Of a DNA stretch of 64,000 nt, positions 1 through 7,894 are shown piece by piece. The notes under the pieces were generated by a model. That model worked only from the letters and a program-made list of their open reading frames with translations, was not told where the DNA came from and ran no database searches. Both the position numbers and the translations under genes were made by a program. This stretch comes from an uncultured Bacteroidales bacterium (GTDB lineage Bacteria; Bacteroidota; Bacteroidia; Bacteroidales; UBA932): the NCBI GenBank assembly GCA_944326355.1, contig CALVDO010000004.1, positions 62,001-126,000 of the forward strand, written 5' to 3'. Within the stretch, counting starts at the first letter, position 1. Each line of letters starts with the position of its first letter.

Positions 1-545
1 TGCATACAGTGTCTTCTCGTCCGTTCCGAGACATTTATAAGACTCCATATCTCGTCGAGGCTCATTGCCGCAGGCACCTCAATCGCCGCATGCTTGCCGT
101 GTTCCATCGCGTAGATGGCCATCTTCGCGTGAGACTTCCAGTCTGTGGCTATATACACGAGGTCGATGTCATCCCTCTCGCAGAGCCGCTTCCAGGCATC
201 TTCCGAGCCGTAGTACAAAGCCGCTTCAGGCCGTCCGAACCTTTCAAGGATTCCGGCTGCGGCCTCAGCCCTGTCCTGCTCGAAGTCGCAGAGGGCGACT
301 ATTTTCGTGCCGTCTATCTGGCACATTCTCTCCACGGCTCCCGGGCCGCGCATTCCCAAGCCGATGAATCCGATTCGCACCGTATCAAGCGGCGGAGCGG
401 CAAAACCGATCATATCCTCCTGACCGGCAGGTCTCTCCGGAACTTCCGTCCTTATCATTGACATCTTCTCTCCCCCGGAACAGGAAAACAGCAGCGGCAG
501 CAGCAAGGCCGCGACGGCAAAGACGAAAAAGCGTTTCATGGCCAT
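1..545 (-). CDS. GH109-like Gfo/Idh/MocA lipoprotein, N-terminal part (cut by window edge)
   Basis: Reading leftward from ATG 545 (or the in-frame ATG at 539), the protein starts with a lipoprotein signal (hydrophobic run, then LLFSCSGG). A Rossmann NAD-binding segment follows (IGFIGLGMRG, with GxGxxG) and later the segment EVPAAMSLDEIW. In this superfamily EVPAA in place of the usual EKP is typical of GH109, the NAD-dependent alpha-N-acetylgalactosaminidases of Bacteroidota. If so, it would remove terminal GalNAc from glycans at the cell surface or in the periplasm. The C-terminal half, with the rest of the active site, lies beyond position 1, so the GH109 assignment rests on the N-terminal third. 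It lies downstream of the RluA-like gene on the same strand, with a 15-bp tandem repeat in its leader. Confidence 0.8.
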   Translation of the reverse strand, partial: MAMKRFFVFAVAALLLPLLFSCSGGEKMSMIRTEVPERPAGQEDMIGFAAPPLDTVRIGFIGLGMRGPGAVERMCQIDGTKIVALCDFEQDRAEAAAGILERFGRPEAALYYGSEDAWKRLCERDDIDLVYIATDWKSHAKMAIYAMEHGKHAAIEVPAAMSLDEIWSLINVSERTRRHCM

Positions 546-585
546 TGATTTTTGGTAATTCTTAATATTTTTTGATAATTCTATA

Positions 586-641
586 ATATGAAAAACTTGA
601 ATATGAAAAACTTGAGATTACTGTCCATCACGGAAAACTTG
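586..641. repeat. 15-bp tandem repeat between rluA-like gene and GH109-like gene
   Basis: Two exact 15-bp copies (ATATGAAAAACTTGA at 586-600 and 601-615) are followed by a degenerate third copy of the AAAACTTGA core at about 630-641. The third copy lies inside the 3' end of the pseudouridine synthase gene. The repeat sits in the leader of the GH109-like gene on the minus strand. Confidence 0.9.
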
Positions 642-1397
642 AGATTTCTGCCCGCCTTCAGCAAGAGCCGCATCGGCGATCGGGGCCCAGCTGACCGGAA
701 GAGGAGCCTCTATCGTCATCTCCGTCTTTCTGACCGGATGCACGAAACTTATCCTTCTGGCGTGAAGACATATTCCTCCGTCAGGATTCGAACGCTGCGC
801 CCCGTATTTCAAATCTCCCTTTATGACGCAGCCGACGGAAGACAGCTGACACCTTATCTGATGATGTCTGCCGGTGAGGAGCTCGACCTCAACAAGCCAA
901 TAGCGGTCGGCATGTCCAAGAGTCCGGTATCTGAGCCTCGCCTGCCTCGCGTCCTTTCTCATCTCAGGATTGCCAGTGTACACATAAGACTTGTTCTGGA
1001 CCTCGTTGCGCACAAGCCAGTCCGTCAGCTCTCCTGAAGAAGGATATGGTTCAGAGCATACGAGAGCCCAGTAGATCTTGTGCATATCACCCGTGCGGAA
1101 CATGGCATTGAGCCTTTCGAGAGCCTTCGATGTCTTGGCGAGGACCGTCACTCCGCTCACAGGCCGGTCCAGACGATGGGGAATGCCGATGAACACCCCT
1201 CCCTCCTTCTTGTTTCTCATCGCGATGAAGGCACGATACAGCTCGGCCAGAGTCTCATCCTCCGTCCTGTCGGCCTGAACTATCTCTCCTGAACGCTTGT
1301 TGACCACGAGGAGATGATTGTCCTCGTAAAGAATCCGGCTCTCGGCATCGGCATATTCGCGTTCTGTCAATTCTCTATACAGCATTGCCTGAAACAT
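618..1397 (-). CDS. RluA-family pseudouridine synthase
   Basis: Converts a specific uridine to pseudouridine in rRNA or tRNA. The 259-residue protein carries the RluA catalytic motif HRLDRPVSG (about residues 74-82, catalytic Asp in HRLDR) and the second family signature GRHHQIRCQL near residue 175. The length fits a stand-alone catalytic domain without an S4 domain. The ATG at 1397 is used here; an in-frame ATG four codons later (1385) is equally possible. A Bacteroides-type -7 box lies upstream at 1441-1448. The exact target uridine cannot be told from sequence. Confidence 0.93.
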   Translation of the reverse strand: MFQAMLYRELTEREYADAESRILYEDNHLLVVNKRSGEIVQADRTEDETLAELYRAFIAMRNKKEGGVFIGIPHRLDRPVSGVTVLAKTSKALERLNAMFRTGDMHKIYWALVCSEPYPSSGELTDWLVRNEVQNKSYVYTGNPEMRKDARQARLRYRTLGHADRYWLVEVELLTGRHHQIRCQLSSVGCVIKGDLKYGAQRSNPDGGICLHARRISFVHPVRKTEMTIEAPLPVSWAPIADAALAEGGQKSQVFRDGQ

Positions 1398-1440
1398 TAA
1401 GTCCGGCCGCGGACCCGAAGCTCCTGCGGCTGACAGCGGA

Positions 1441-1448
1441 CAAATATA
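1441..1448 (-). promoter_or_regulatory. candidate -7 box for the pseudouridine synthase gene
   Basis: On the minus strand this reads TATATTTG, a full match to the Bacteroides -7 element TAnnTTTG, about 44 nt before the gene start. I see no good TTTG -33 element at the usual distance, so support is partial. Confidence 0.35.
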
Positions 1449-1514
1449 GAAAATATACTGAAAATCCCGCGCAGAACATCACGTAAATTAGTTTTCCCCA
1501 TCTGAAGACGTCAC

Positions 1515-1583
1515 TGTCATGACATGAGATTCTGACATTTTGACACATTCGGGGCGGCTCAGGCCATTGGCACAACATTCGAT
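1515..1583 (+). promoter_or_regulatory. putative heat-shock control region upstream of dnaK
   Basis: Three elements lie in order: a perfect palindrome TGTCATGACA (1515-1524), the direct repeat TGACATTTTGACA (1533-1545), and TTGGCACAACATTCGAT (1567-1583). The last resembles a sigma-54 -24 element (TGGCAC) but has a poor -12 element. Nearly the same elements, (C)GACATTTTGACA and TGGCACGGATTC, precede the small heat-shock gene at 24076-24115. Sharing between two chaperone genes supports a common regulator; its identity is inference. Confidence 0.55.
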
Positions 1584-1691
1584 AATAGCGGGTCGTCGTC
1601 TCGGGACTCCGGATGAGGAGGCCGCAGGAGGAAAACCTCCGGGAGACGGCGGAAAATTTTGGAAAAACAAAAAAAACAAGGAGAAAATATC

Positions 1692-3590
1692 ATGGGAAAA
1701 ATCATCGGAATTGACTTGGGAACCACGAACTCTTGCGTGGCAGTGATGGAAGGCAACGAGCCTACCGTCATCATCAACAACGAGGGACAGAGAACCACAC
1801 CTTCCGTAGTGGCGTTCACTGACGGCGGGGAGAGAAAGATAGGCAACCCTGCCAAGAGACAGGCCATCACCAACCCGCACAAGACCGTGTTCTCCATAAA
1901 GAGATTTATGGGAGAGACATACGATCAGGTGGGCAAGGAAATAGAGAGAGTGCCTTACAAAGTCGTCAGAGGCGACAACAACACTCCGAGAGTGGACATC
2001 GACGGACGGCTCTACACTCCGCAGGAAATCTCGGCAATGATCCTTCAGAAGATGAAGAAGACTGCGGAAGACTATCTGAGACAGGAGGTTACTGAGGCCG
2101 TCATCACCGTTCCTGCCTACTTCTCCGACTCGCAGAGACAGGCAACGAAGGAAGCCGGCAAGATCGCGGGACTCGACGTGAAGAGAATCATCAACGAGCC
2201 TACCGCAGCGGCTCTCGCCTATGGTCTGGACAAGAAGAACAAGGACATGAAGATCGCCGTGTACGACCTTGGCGGCGGTACGTTCGATATTTCAATCATG
2301 GAACTGGGAGACGGCGTGTTTGAAGTGAAGTCCACCAACGGTGATACCCACCTCGGAGGAGACGACTTCGATCAGGTGATCATCGACTGGCTCGCATCGG
2401 AGTTTGCCGCAGAGAACGGAGGCATCGACCTCAAGAAGGACCCTATGGCTCTTCAGAGACTTAAGGAAGCCGCTGAAAAAGCGAAGATCGAGCTGTCAAG
2501 CCAGACATCAACGGAAATCAACCTTCCTTACATCATGCCTGTAGACGGCATTCCTAAGCATCTTGTGAAGACGCTCACCAGAGCAAAGTTCGAGCAGCTC
2601 GCAGACAGCCTCTTCCAGAGGACTATCGAACCTTGCCGCAAAGCTCTTCAGGACGCAGGGCTTCAGGCTTCGGACATTGACGAGGTGCTTCTCGTCGGAG
2701 GTTCAACCCGTATTCCGGCAGTTCAGGAGATAGTTAAGAAGTTCTTTGGCAAGGAGCCTAACAAGAGCGTAAACCCTGACGAGGTCGTCGCAATCGGCGC
2801 AGCAATTCAGGGAGGCGTGCTCGCAGGCGATGTGAAGGATGTGCTTCTGCTTGACGTGACCCCGCTTTCACTCGGAATCGAGACTCTCGGCGGCGTGATG
2901 ACCAAGCTCATCGAGTCCAACACCACCATCCCTACCAAGAAGTCGGAAGTGTTCTCTACCGCGGCAGACAACCAGCCGTCAGTTGAAATCCACGTCCTGC
3001 AGGGAGAGAGGCCTATGGCAAAGGACAACAAGGAAATCGGAAGATTCCATCTGGACGGCATCGCTCCGGCACCGAGAGGAATCCCGCAGATCGAGGTCAC
3101 GTTTGACATAGACGCCAACGGCATCCTCAACGTGTCTGCAAAGGACAAGGCTACAGGCAAGGAGCAGAAGATCCGCATCGAGGCGTCTTCAGGGCTCAGC
3201 GATGCAGAGATCCAGAGGATGAGGGACGAGGCAAAGGCCAATGAGGCAGCCGACAAGGCCGAGAAGGAGAGAGTCGACAAGATCAACAACGCCGATGCGC
3301 TCTGCTTCCAGACCGAGAAGAACCTCAAGGAGTACGGCGACAAGATTCCTGCCGACAAGAAGTCTGCTATCGAGTCCGCCCACAAGAGTCTGAAGGAGGC
3401 CGTAGACGCCAAGAACATCAATGACATCGAGAGATACACCGAGGAGCTGAACAACGCTTGGCATGCCGCCTCAGAGGATATGGCCAAAGCCGCAGGAGCA
3501 CAGCAGGGAGGTCCTCAGGGTCCTTTCCAGGGCAATCCGCAGCAGGGTCCTCAGAACGGGCCGGACGATCAGGGTCCTGATGAGCAGTGA
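1692..3590 (+). CDS. dnaK: molecular chaperone DnaK (Hsp70)
   Basis: ATP-driven Hsp70 chaperone of the cytoplasm that binds unfolded peptides together with DnaJ and GrpE. The start chosen is the ATG giving [18 protein letters not shown]; an upstream in-frame ATG at 1659 would add 11 lysine-rich residues not typical of the family. The protein has 632 residues. The nucleotide-binding domain (1 to about 380) shows the phosphate motifs [10 protein letters not shown] and YDLGGGTFD, then the linker [16 protein letters not shown], a substrate-binding beta domain, a helical lid and a G/P/Q-rich tail ending in DDQGPDEQ. It is monocistronic here, with no grpE or dnaJ next to it, and ends at a strong hairpin terminator. 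Confidence 0.99.
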   Translation: MGKIIGIDLGTTNSCVAVMEGNEPTVIINNEGQRTTPSVVAFTDGGERKIGNPAKRQAITNPHKTVFSIKRFMGETYDQVGKEIERVPYKVVRGDNNTPRVDIDGRLYTPQEISAMILQKMKKTAEDYLRQEVTEAVITVPAYFSDSQRQATKEAGKIAGLDVKRIINEPTAAALAYGLDKKNKDMKIAVYDLGGGTFDISIMELGDGVFEVKSTNGDTHLGGDDFDQVIIDWLASEFAAENGGIDLKKDPMALQRLKEAAEKAKIELSSQTSTEINLPYIMPVDGIPKHLVKTLTRAKFEQLADSLFQRTIEPCRKALQDAGLQASDIDEVLLVGGSTRIPAVQEIVKKFFGKEPNKSVNPDEVVAIGAAIQGGVLAGDVKDVLLLDVTPLSLGIETLGGVMTKLIESNTTIPTKKSEVFSTAADNQPSVEIHVLQGERPMAKDNKEIGRFHLDGIAPAPRGIPQIEVTFDIDANGILNVSAKDKATGKEQKIRIEASSGLSDAEIQRMRDEAKANEAADKAEKERVDKINNADALCFQTEKNLKEYGDKIPADKKSAIESAHKSLKEAVDAKNINDIERYTEELNNAWHAASEDMAKAAGAQQGGPQGPFQGNPQQGPQNGPDDQGPDEQ

Positions 3591-3715
3591 CAGGCCGGAC
3601 AGGAAACAGTGACAGGCCGGACTGCTATACGACAGGTCGGACTGCTATACGACGGGCAAATTATGTTCGGAATGCAGACGGCCTACATAAATGACAACGG
3701 CCTACATAAATGACA
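3585..3715. repeat. three successive tandem duplications after the dnaK stop
   Basis: Three pairs follow one another: CAGTGACAGGCCGGAC at 3585-3600 and 3607-3622; a 20-nt unit at 3615-3634 and 3635-3654 with one mismatch; and an exact 19-nt unit at 3678-3696 and 3697-3715. The first unit includes the dnaK stop codon. The region is otherwise non-coding. Confidence 0.92.
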
Positions 3716-3723
3716 AATGAATG

Positions 3724-3772
3724 AAGAGAGGCTGACCTCAGAGTCCGAAGACTCGGGGTCAGCCTCTCTTTT
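3724..3772 (+). terminator. intrinsic terminator of dnaK, probably bidirectional
   Basis: A 14-bp outer stem (AAGAGAGGCTGACC 3724-3737 with GGTCAGCCTCTCTT 3757-3770) encloses a second stem GAGTC-CGAA-GACTC (3741-3754). TTTT follows. A-rich sequence on the other side would let it also serve the convergent fimbrillin-type operon. Confidence 0.92.
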
Positions 3773-3824
3773 CGTTTTTCAGGCATGGCCTACAGATCCA
3801 GGCGTCTGAGATCCATGCGTCTGA

Positions 3825-6572
3825 TCAATAGGTGGAGAAATCCCCGTAATGCACTTCAATCAGACAGTTTGAGAGTCCCGTTCCGGCATCCGTCTGTCTG
3901 ACGAAATGGTAATATCCGTCAGTGCCGTAAGCCCGGCAATTGGAACGGTCAATCCTGATGGAGTCAACATATTCTCCGGAAAGGCCGATGAAACGGAAAG
4001 ACCCTGCCCGCCCTTCTCCGAACACGCCTGAGAGGGCGCTCAATGTGGCGTCGTAAGAGTACTGAGGATCCCGTATTCCGACCGGCAGATCGACAGAAGA
4101 TACGCCTACATTCTGAATCAGGCCGTTCGGACGGCAAGTCTTGCCTGTCTTGACATCATATATGCTGACATAGCAAAGGCTTTCCCAAAAATCAGCATAG
4201 CCGGCTACCGACCATCTGCTCAGAGGCACGTAATTCCATGAGACACGGGTGGAATTGCTGCTTGTCATCACCATGTCAACCTGAGCTATTATACTGACTT
4301 TAAGCACTATGTCAAGAGTATAATACCCCGTGGACACAAGTCCGTTCAGAGGATTGGTCTTTCTCCCCCTGATGACATACGAGCCGTTCGCGAAGAATTC
4401 TCCCGCGTCAAGCCGTTCAGGCGACTTCAGATAGAGCACGCTTGTACCGGTGGCACTGTTGCGGCGCGGTCCGTCAAGCAGACTGACATATTTGTCGTCA
4501 GACTCCTCCCATATCTGGGACAGAGACAGATTCCTGCCGTCGGGATAATACCTGCGGATCTCCCATTCAGCATCACCCGGCAATGCGATGCCGAGATCTA
4601 TCATGTCCGACTGGAGATCTCCCGGATCGATCTGATGATTGACGAACTCTCCGAGATGCCCCTGCCCGGCGAATGCGCTCTCCACTTCAACAGCCAGCTC
4701 CGTCTTCGGCATGTCTCCAAATCCATTTCTTCTGTTTGTGAGCGTAAGCTTAAACTCATCCGGAGCCGACGAAGGATCCGGCAGAGACATCGTGCCTACA
4801 TACAGATAGTCCTCTTCCGCATCCCATCCTGTAAGGCCGAATTCCACATTCAGCAGATCGCGATATTCGCCTTCAATATAGAAACTGTCCAGGAAATCTT
4901 CGAAAAACCGCTCATAGGGACTCATCTCGTTAATCTTCCGCAAGGCATCCGGCATCATGAATCCGGACAGTCTGATCTGCACATTGTTCTCATTGACCAG
5001 ATATAGCATGAACTCCTTTCTGCCGCCGTCGTCTTTCAGGACAACCCGGTTGTAGCCGTCATCCGTTGAAACGCGATAACGCGGATAAGCGGCATTCTCA
5101 AGGGTGATTCCTGAAGACGAGTGCCCCTGAGTCATCATCACAGGAGTATGTCCCGGATGCGGTCTGCAATTGATATAGACCGTGTTCCTGTTTTGAGAGG
5201 GCACATAATAAAATTCGTGAGACTCGGAACTGACCAGCTGAAATCTCGACACTTCGCCGTACGCGCCCACGAGAATCTCACTGCCTCCCACTGTCAGGCG
5301 CACAGGATTCTCCTCAGTCGCGTCAGGGAAATGCAGGCTGCCCCATTGGCCGACATAATGAGGCTCGTCAAGGTCATATCCCGTGAACGGATTTTCTTCA
5401 TACACTTCCACCACACATTCTGCCGAAGCGTCGAGGAGAGGACAGTACACGGTTACCGGCACTGTCCCTACCGCAAGACCACGCACTTTTCCGCCGGCAT
5501 CCACGGATACGGTCTCAGGCCAGGCAGAAGCGAAGGTGACCTCCGCGTATTCCGAGGCGGGCACCCGGATCTCCGCCTCGCCTCCGACCGGGATACTGAG
5601 ACGGTCATCATACAGAGCGAGCTCAGCCCCGCTCACCTCCACTCTGTACGAATCTTCATAAATCCCGTCCGCCGTAGCCTTGAACTCAATCCCATAACGC
5701 AGATTCCTCCGGATCTTCCAGTCGAGAGGCAGAGTGTAGTCCACATCGGCAGTCTTGAGCCCGGCAGAATTGACGACTCGGCCTCTCACACACATGAGCG
5801 GCACTCCGTCCGGCAATTCGGACGAAACGGGAACATCCTGATAAGGAGGAAGATCGTTTGAGCTCGACATATCCTCAAGAAGATAGAAAGCCACACTCTC
5901 CTCAGCCATAAGCTTCCCTGTGTCATCACCTGTGGAAAAGTCTCCCATTCCGCGCCTTTCCGGCTCAGACGAGGCGGAGAACGGGGCCATATCCATTGCC
6001 ACGCCCTCGAAACGGACCTCATCAAGAACAATCTCCAGATCGGCGTCATGGCTAAAGCCGAGTGAGACCTCGGCTACCGATCTTGTCATCAGGATCCTGA
6101 CCTGCTTCCCTGAGGAAGCAGACACCGGAGAACTGACTCCCGACATAGGAATATGCCCGGAAGAGACGATCTGCTCAGGAGAAGAGACCCGAAAACGAAT
6201 GCTCTCCAGCTCCGCCGACTCAAGGGGAGGTTCAATCCGCCCCACATTTGCCAGAGCATATATAGTGAATGTCTCATTTTCAGCTACTTCAAGGGATATT
6301 TCCTCATCCGAGCCAAAATACCCTCCCGCATGGAGCAGCCCTTTCGAATCATAGGCCATGACATTCAGATCAGATATTGCCATGGCATCATCCAGAGCAT
6401 CCGACACTGCGCTCCTGACCGAAGAAGGAGACATCGGCACAGGGATCACGTCAAGAGTGACGGTACCGGCACATTCACTGCCGTTCACCTGCGTCTCGGC
6501 CGGCTCCCGCTCACAGCCGGACGCCATCATCATGGCGACAAAAATCGCCGCAGCTATCCTCGTTCCCATCAT
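3825..6572 (-). CDS. large fimbrillin-like surface lipoprotein with Ig-like (BIG2-type) segment
   Basis: The 915-residue protein starts with a lipoprotein signal (MMMASGC near residue 20). The first 330 residues resemble Bacteroidales fimbrillin or FimB/Mfa2-type proteins: two halves of beta-strand-rich sequence with LNVMAYDSKGLL, FTIYALANVG and a VAFYLLEDMSS segment. An Ig-like stretch near 340-400 (VSVDAGGKVRGLAVGTVPVT) follows, of the kind seen in bacterial Ig-2 domains. The last 500 residues have no family I can name; DUF4906-like architecture is likely. It shares its N-terminal design with the protein at 19393-20982. Its start overlaps the stop of the preceding lipoprotein gene by 4 nt, so the two are translated as a pair. 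A role as a fimbrial tip or anchor adhesin is inference. Confidence 0.78.
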   Translation of the reverse strand: MMGTRIAAAIFVAMMMASGCEREPAETQVNGSECAGTVTLDVIPVPMSPSSVRSAVSDALDDAMAISDLNVMAYDSKGLLHAGGYFGSDEEISLEVAENETFTIYALANVGRIEPPLESAELESIRFRVSSPEQIVSSGHIPMSGVSSPVSASSGKQVRILMTRSVAEVSLGFSHDADLEIVLDEVRFEGVAMDMAPFSASSEPERRGMGDFSTGDDTGKLMAEESVAFYLLEDMSSSNDLPPYQDVPVSSELPDGVPLMCVRGRVVNSAGLKTADVDYTLPLDWKIRRNLRYGIEFKATADGIYEDSYRVEVSGAELALYDDRLSIPVGGEAEIRVPASEYAEVTFASAWPETVSVDAGGKVRGLAVGTVPVTVYCPLLDASAECVVEVYEENPFTGYDLDEPHYVGQWGSLHFPDATEENPVRLTVGGSEILVGAYGEVSRFQLVSSESHEFYYVPSQNRNTVYINCRPHPGHTPVMMTQGHSSSGITLENAAYPRYRVSTDDGYNRVVLKDDGGRKEFMLYLVNENNVQIRLSGFMMPDALRKINEMSPYERFFEDFLDSFYIEGEYRDLLNVEFGLTGWDAEEDYLYVGTMSLPDPSSAPDEFKLTLTNRRNGFGDMPKTELAVEVESAFAGQGHLGEFVNHQIDPGDLQSDMIDLGIALPGDAEWEIRRYYPDGRNLSLSQIWEESDDKYVSLLDGPRRNSATGTSVLYLKSPERLDAGEFFANGSYVIRGRKTNPLNGLVSTGYYTLDIVLKVSIIAQVDMVMTSSNSTRVSWNYVPLSRWSVAGYADFWESLCYVSIYDVKTGKTCRPNGLIQNVGVSSVDLPVGIRDPQYSYDATLSALSGVFGEGRAGSFRFIGLSGEYVDSIRIDRSNCRAYGTDGYYHFVRQTDAGTGLSNCLIEVHYGDFSTY

Positions 6573-7672
6573 TTCAACTCATACTCAGATACTTTCTTAA
6601 GTCCGGTTATACCGAAATAGGACTCGACGATGTCTCCCTTGAGGCAGACTCTCCTGCCGATCAGCTCCGGATGCGACGGAAGATTAAGCGCATCCCGCAC
6701 CGCTCCGGACGGAAGCTCAACTGAAATGCAGGACTCCTTTGAGGTTACGGACGACCTCGCCGCAATCGCGAGATTAGTGGGCGACTCGAACGGCGGAGAG
6801 AAAGAGACTGAAGTCCGGCTGAGATCCCCGCCCACGACATAGCCCGTCACCCAGACATCCTCTGCGCCGACCATATCCATGGCCTGAGCAACCGAGAGAG
6901 CCTCTCCGGCCTCCTCGCCTGCAGACGAAGACCCGCCTATTACATAGTCTTCCGAAGACCAGATGCGGGTAGTGTCAAGACTCACGGATATTCCGGACTC
7001 CTCTGCTCCGGCACCTTCCGCAACCTGCACGCTGACCACAAGCATCTCTCTGGCCTCCAGCCGTCTGGTGAAAAGAGTCCTGTCCGTCCCGGCCTCGCTC
7101 AGGACGAGAGACACATTGCCGGGCATGAAATAGGCCGCACGCCGTTCGCTGTAGCCATACATCAGACGCCCCCGGTCTGAGCTGAGGAACAGTACGCCCT
7201 GAGGACAGGCGGTCAGAAAGTCAGGCGATATCCTCAGCATGACTCCGGAATTGAGCTGCAGACATTCGAGACTGACGCTTACCTCGCCTCCTGCCGGGAC
7301 CACCACGCATCTGTCATCGCCGAACAGAGGGGCTGAAAAGGCGGGGGAACTGAACTCAATGGATCTGATGGACACGTCATAACTTCCTGACGGGAGCGAC
7401 ATGACCTCGGGAGAATCCCCGAAGGCGCCTGAATACACCGGTTCACCCGAGCTGTTCCGCACTTCCAGAATAAAGTCATTCGTGTCCGGGAGGCCGTCTA
7501 TTCCTCTCGTGACGCTCCGGACGCTCTCGCTGAACCTTATGCGCAGATTTCCCTGCTGAAATTCCCCGTCCGACGACCTTTCACAGGAGAGGGACAGGAC
7601 TGCGACGGCAAGAAACGCCGCGCACTGAAGCCGGGACCGACTCGCCTCCGGCACATGTCTCTTTCTTCTCAT
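6569..7672 (-). CDS. surface lipoprotein, DUF4493/OB-fold (DUF6359)-like
   Basis: The chosen start is the ATG at 7672 (a GTG at 7684 would add four residues). The signal ends in a lipobox at AVLSLSC. The N-terminal 200 residues (LRIRFSESVRSVTRGIDG, then SGSYDVSIRS) look like the DUF4493 beta-sandwich of Bacteroidales fimbrillin-related proteins. The C-terminal 110 residues (VWVTGYVVGGDL to KKVSEYELK) look like the small OB-fold-like DUF6359 domain. It is the first gene of a two-gene operon, overlapping the 915-residue protein gene by 4 nt. Three iterons and a -7 box lie upstream. Function is unknown; surface attachment is a guess from context. Confidence 0.75.
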   Translation of the reverse strand: MRRKRHVPEASRSRLQCAAFLAVAVLSLSCERSSDGEFQQGNLRIRFSESVRSVTRGIDGLPDTNDFILEVRNSSGEPVYSGAFGDSPEVMSLPSGSYDVSIRSIEFSSPAFSAPLFGDDRCVVVPAGGEVSVSLECLQLNSGVMLRISPDFLTACPQGVLFLSSDRGRLMYGYSERRAAYFMPGNVSLVLSEAGTDRTLFTRRLEAREMLVVSVQVAEGAGAEESGISVSLDTTRIWSSEDYVIGGSSSAGEEAGEALSVAQAMDMVGAEDVWVTGYVVGGDLSRTSVSFSPPFESPTNLAIAARSSVTSKESCISVELPSGAVRDALNLPSHPELIGRRVCLKGDIVESYFGITGLKKVSEYELK

Positions 7673-7715
7673 ATCTTTCTCCACTTTTATGCACCGCTTC
7701 GTTGCGGGTCGGAGG

Positions 7716-7723
7716 CAAAATTA
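7716..7723 (-). promoter_or_regulatory. -7 promoter box for the lipoprotein/fimbrillin operon
   Basis: The minus strand reads TAATTTTG, a full match to TAnnTTTG, 44 nt before the ATG at 7672. A CTTG tetramer 21 nt further upstream (7745-7748) could be a weak -33 element, which would explain a need for an activator. Confidence 0.5.
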
Positions 7724-7769
7724 CTTGAGAAGAAGCCCTTGAAACAAGAGCCTGAGAGCGATTTTTCTG

Positions 7770-7822
7770 TTTTTTGCGAATGATTTTTCCCTTTTTTGCG
7801 AAAAGAACATCTTTTTTGCGAA
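7770..7822 (-). promoter_or_regulatory. three TTCGCAAAAAA iterons upstream of the fimbrillin-type operon
   Basis: The identical 11-mer TTTTTTGCGAA (plus strand) occurs at 7770-7780, 7792-7802 and 7812-7822. The spacings are 22 and 20 bp, close to two helical turns, so all copies face the same side of the DNA. They lie just upstream of the candidate promoter at 7716-7748, an activator-like position. The binding protein is unknown. Confidence 0.6.
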
Positions 7823-7894
7823 ACTGAAGTCTGTTGAGCTTGCGATGCGGCTCTTTTCCGGAGAAAAGGGAAAGCCCCGACATCCGGGACAGAT

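Noticed and set aside
1567-1583. A true sigma-54 promoter before dnaK
   Set aside because: The -24-like TGGCAC is present, but the bases at -12 read GA or TG instead of GC in both chaperone genes, so I kept only a neutral description.
7770-7822. Three spaced 11-mers considered as a CRISPR array or replication-origin iterons
   Set aside because: The units are too short, spacers are only about 10 nt, there are no cas genes, and no replication initiator gene is nearby; a promoter-linked regulatory role fits better.
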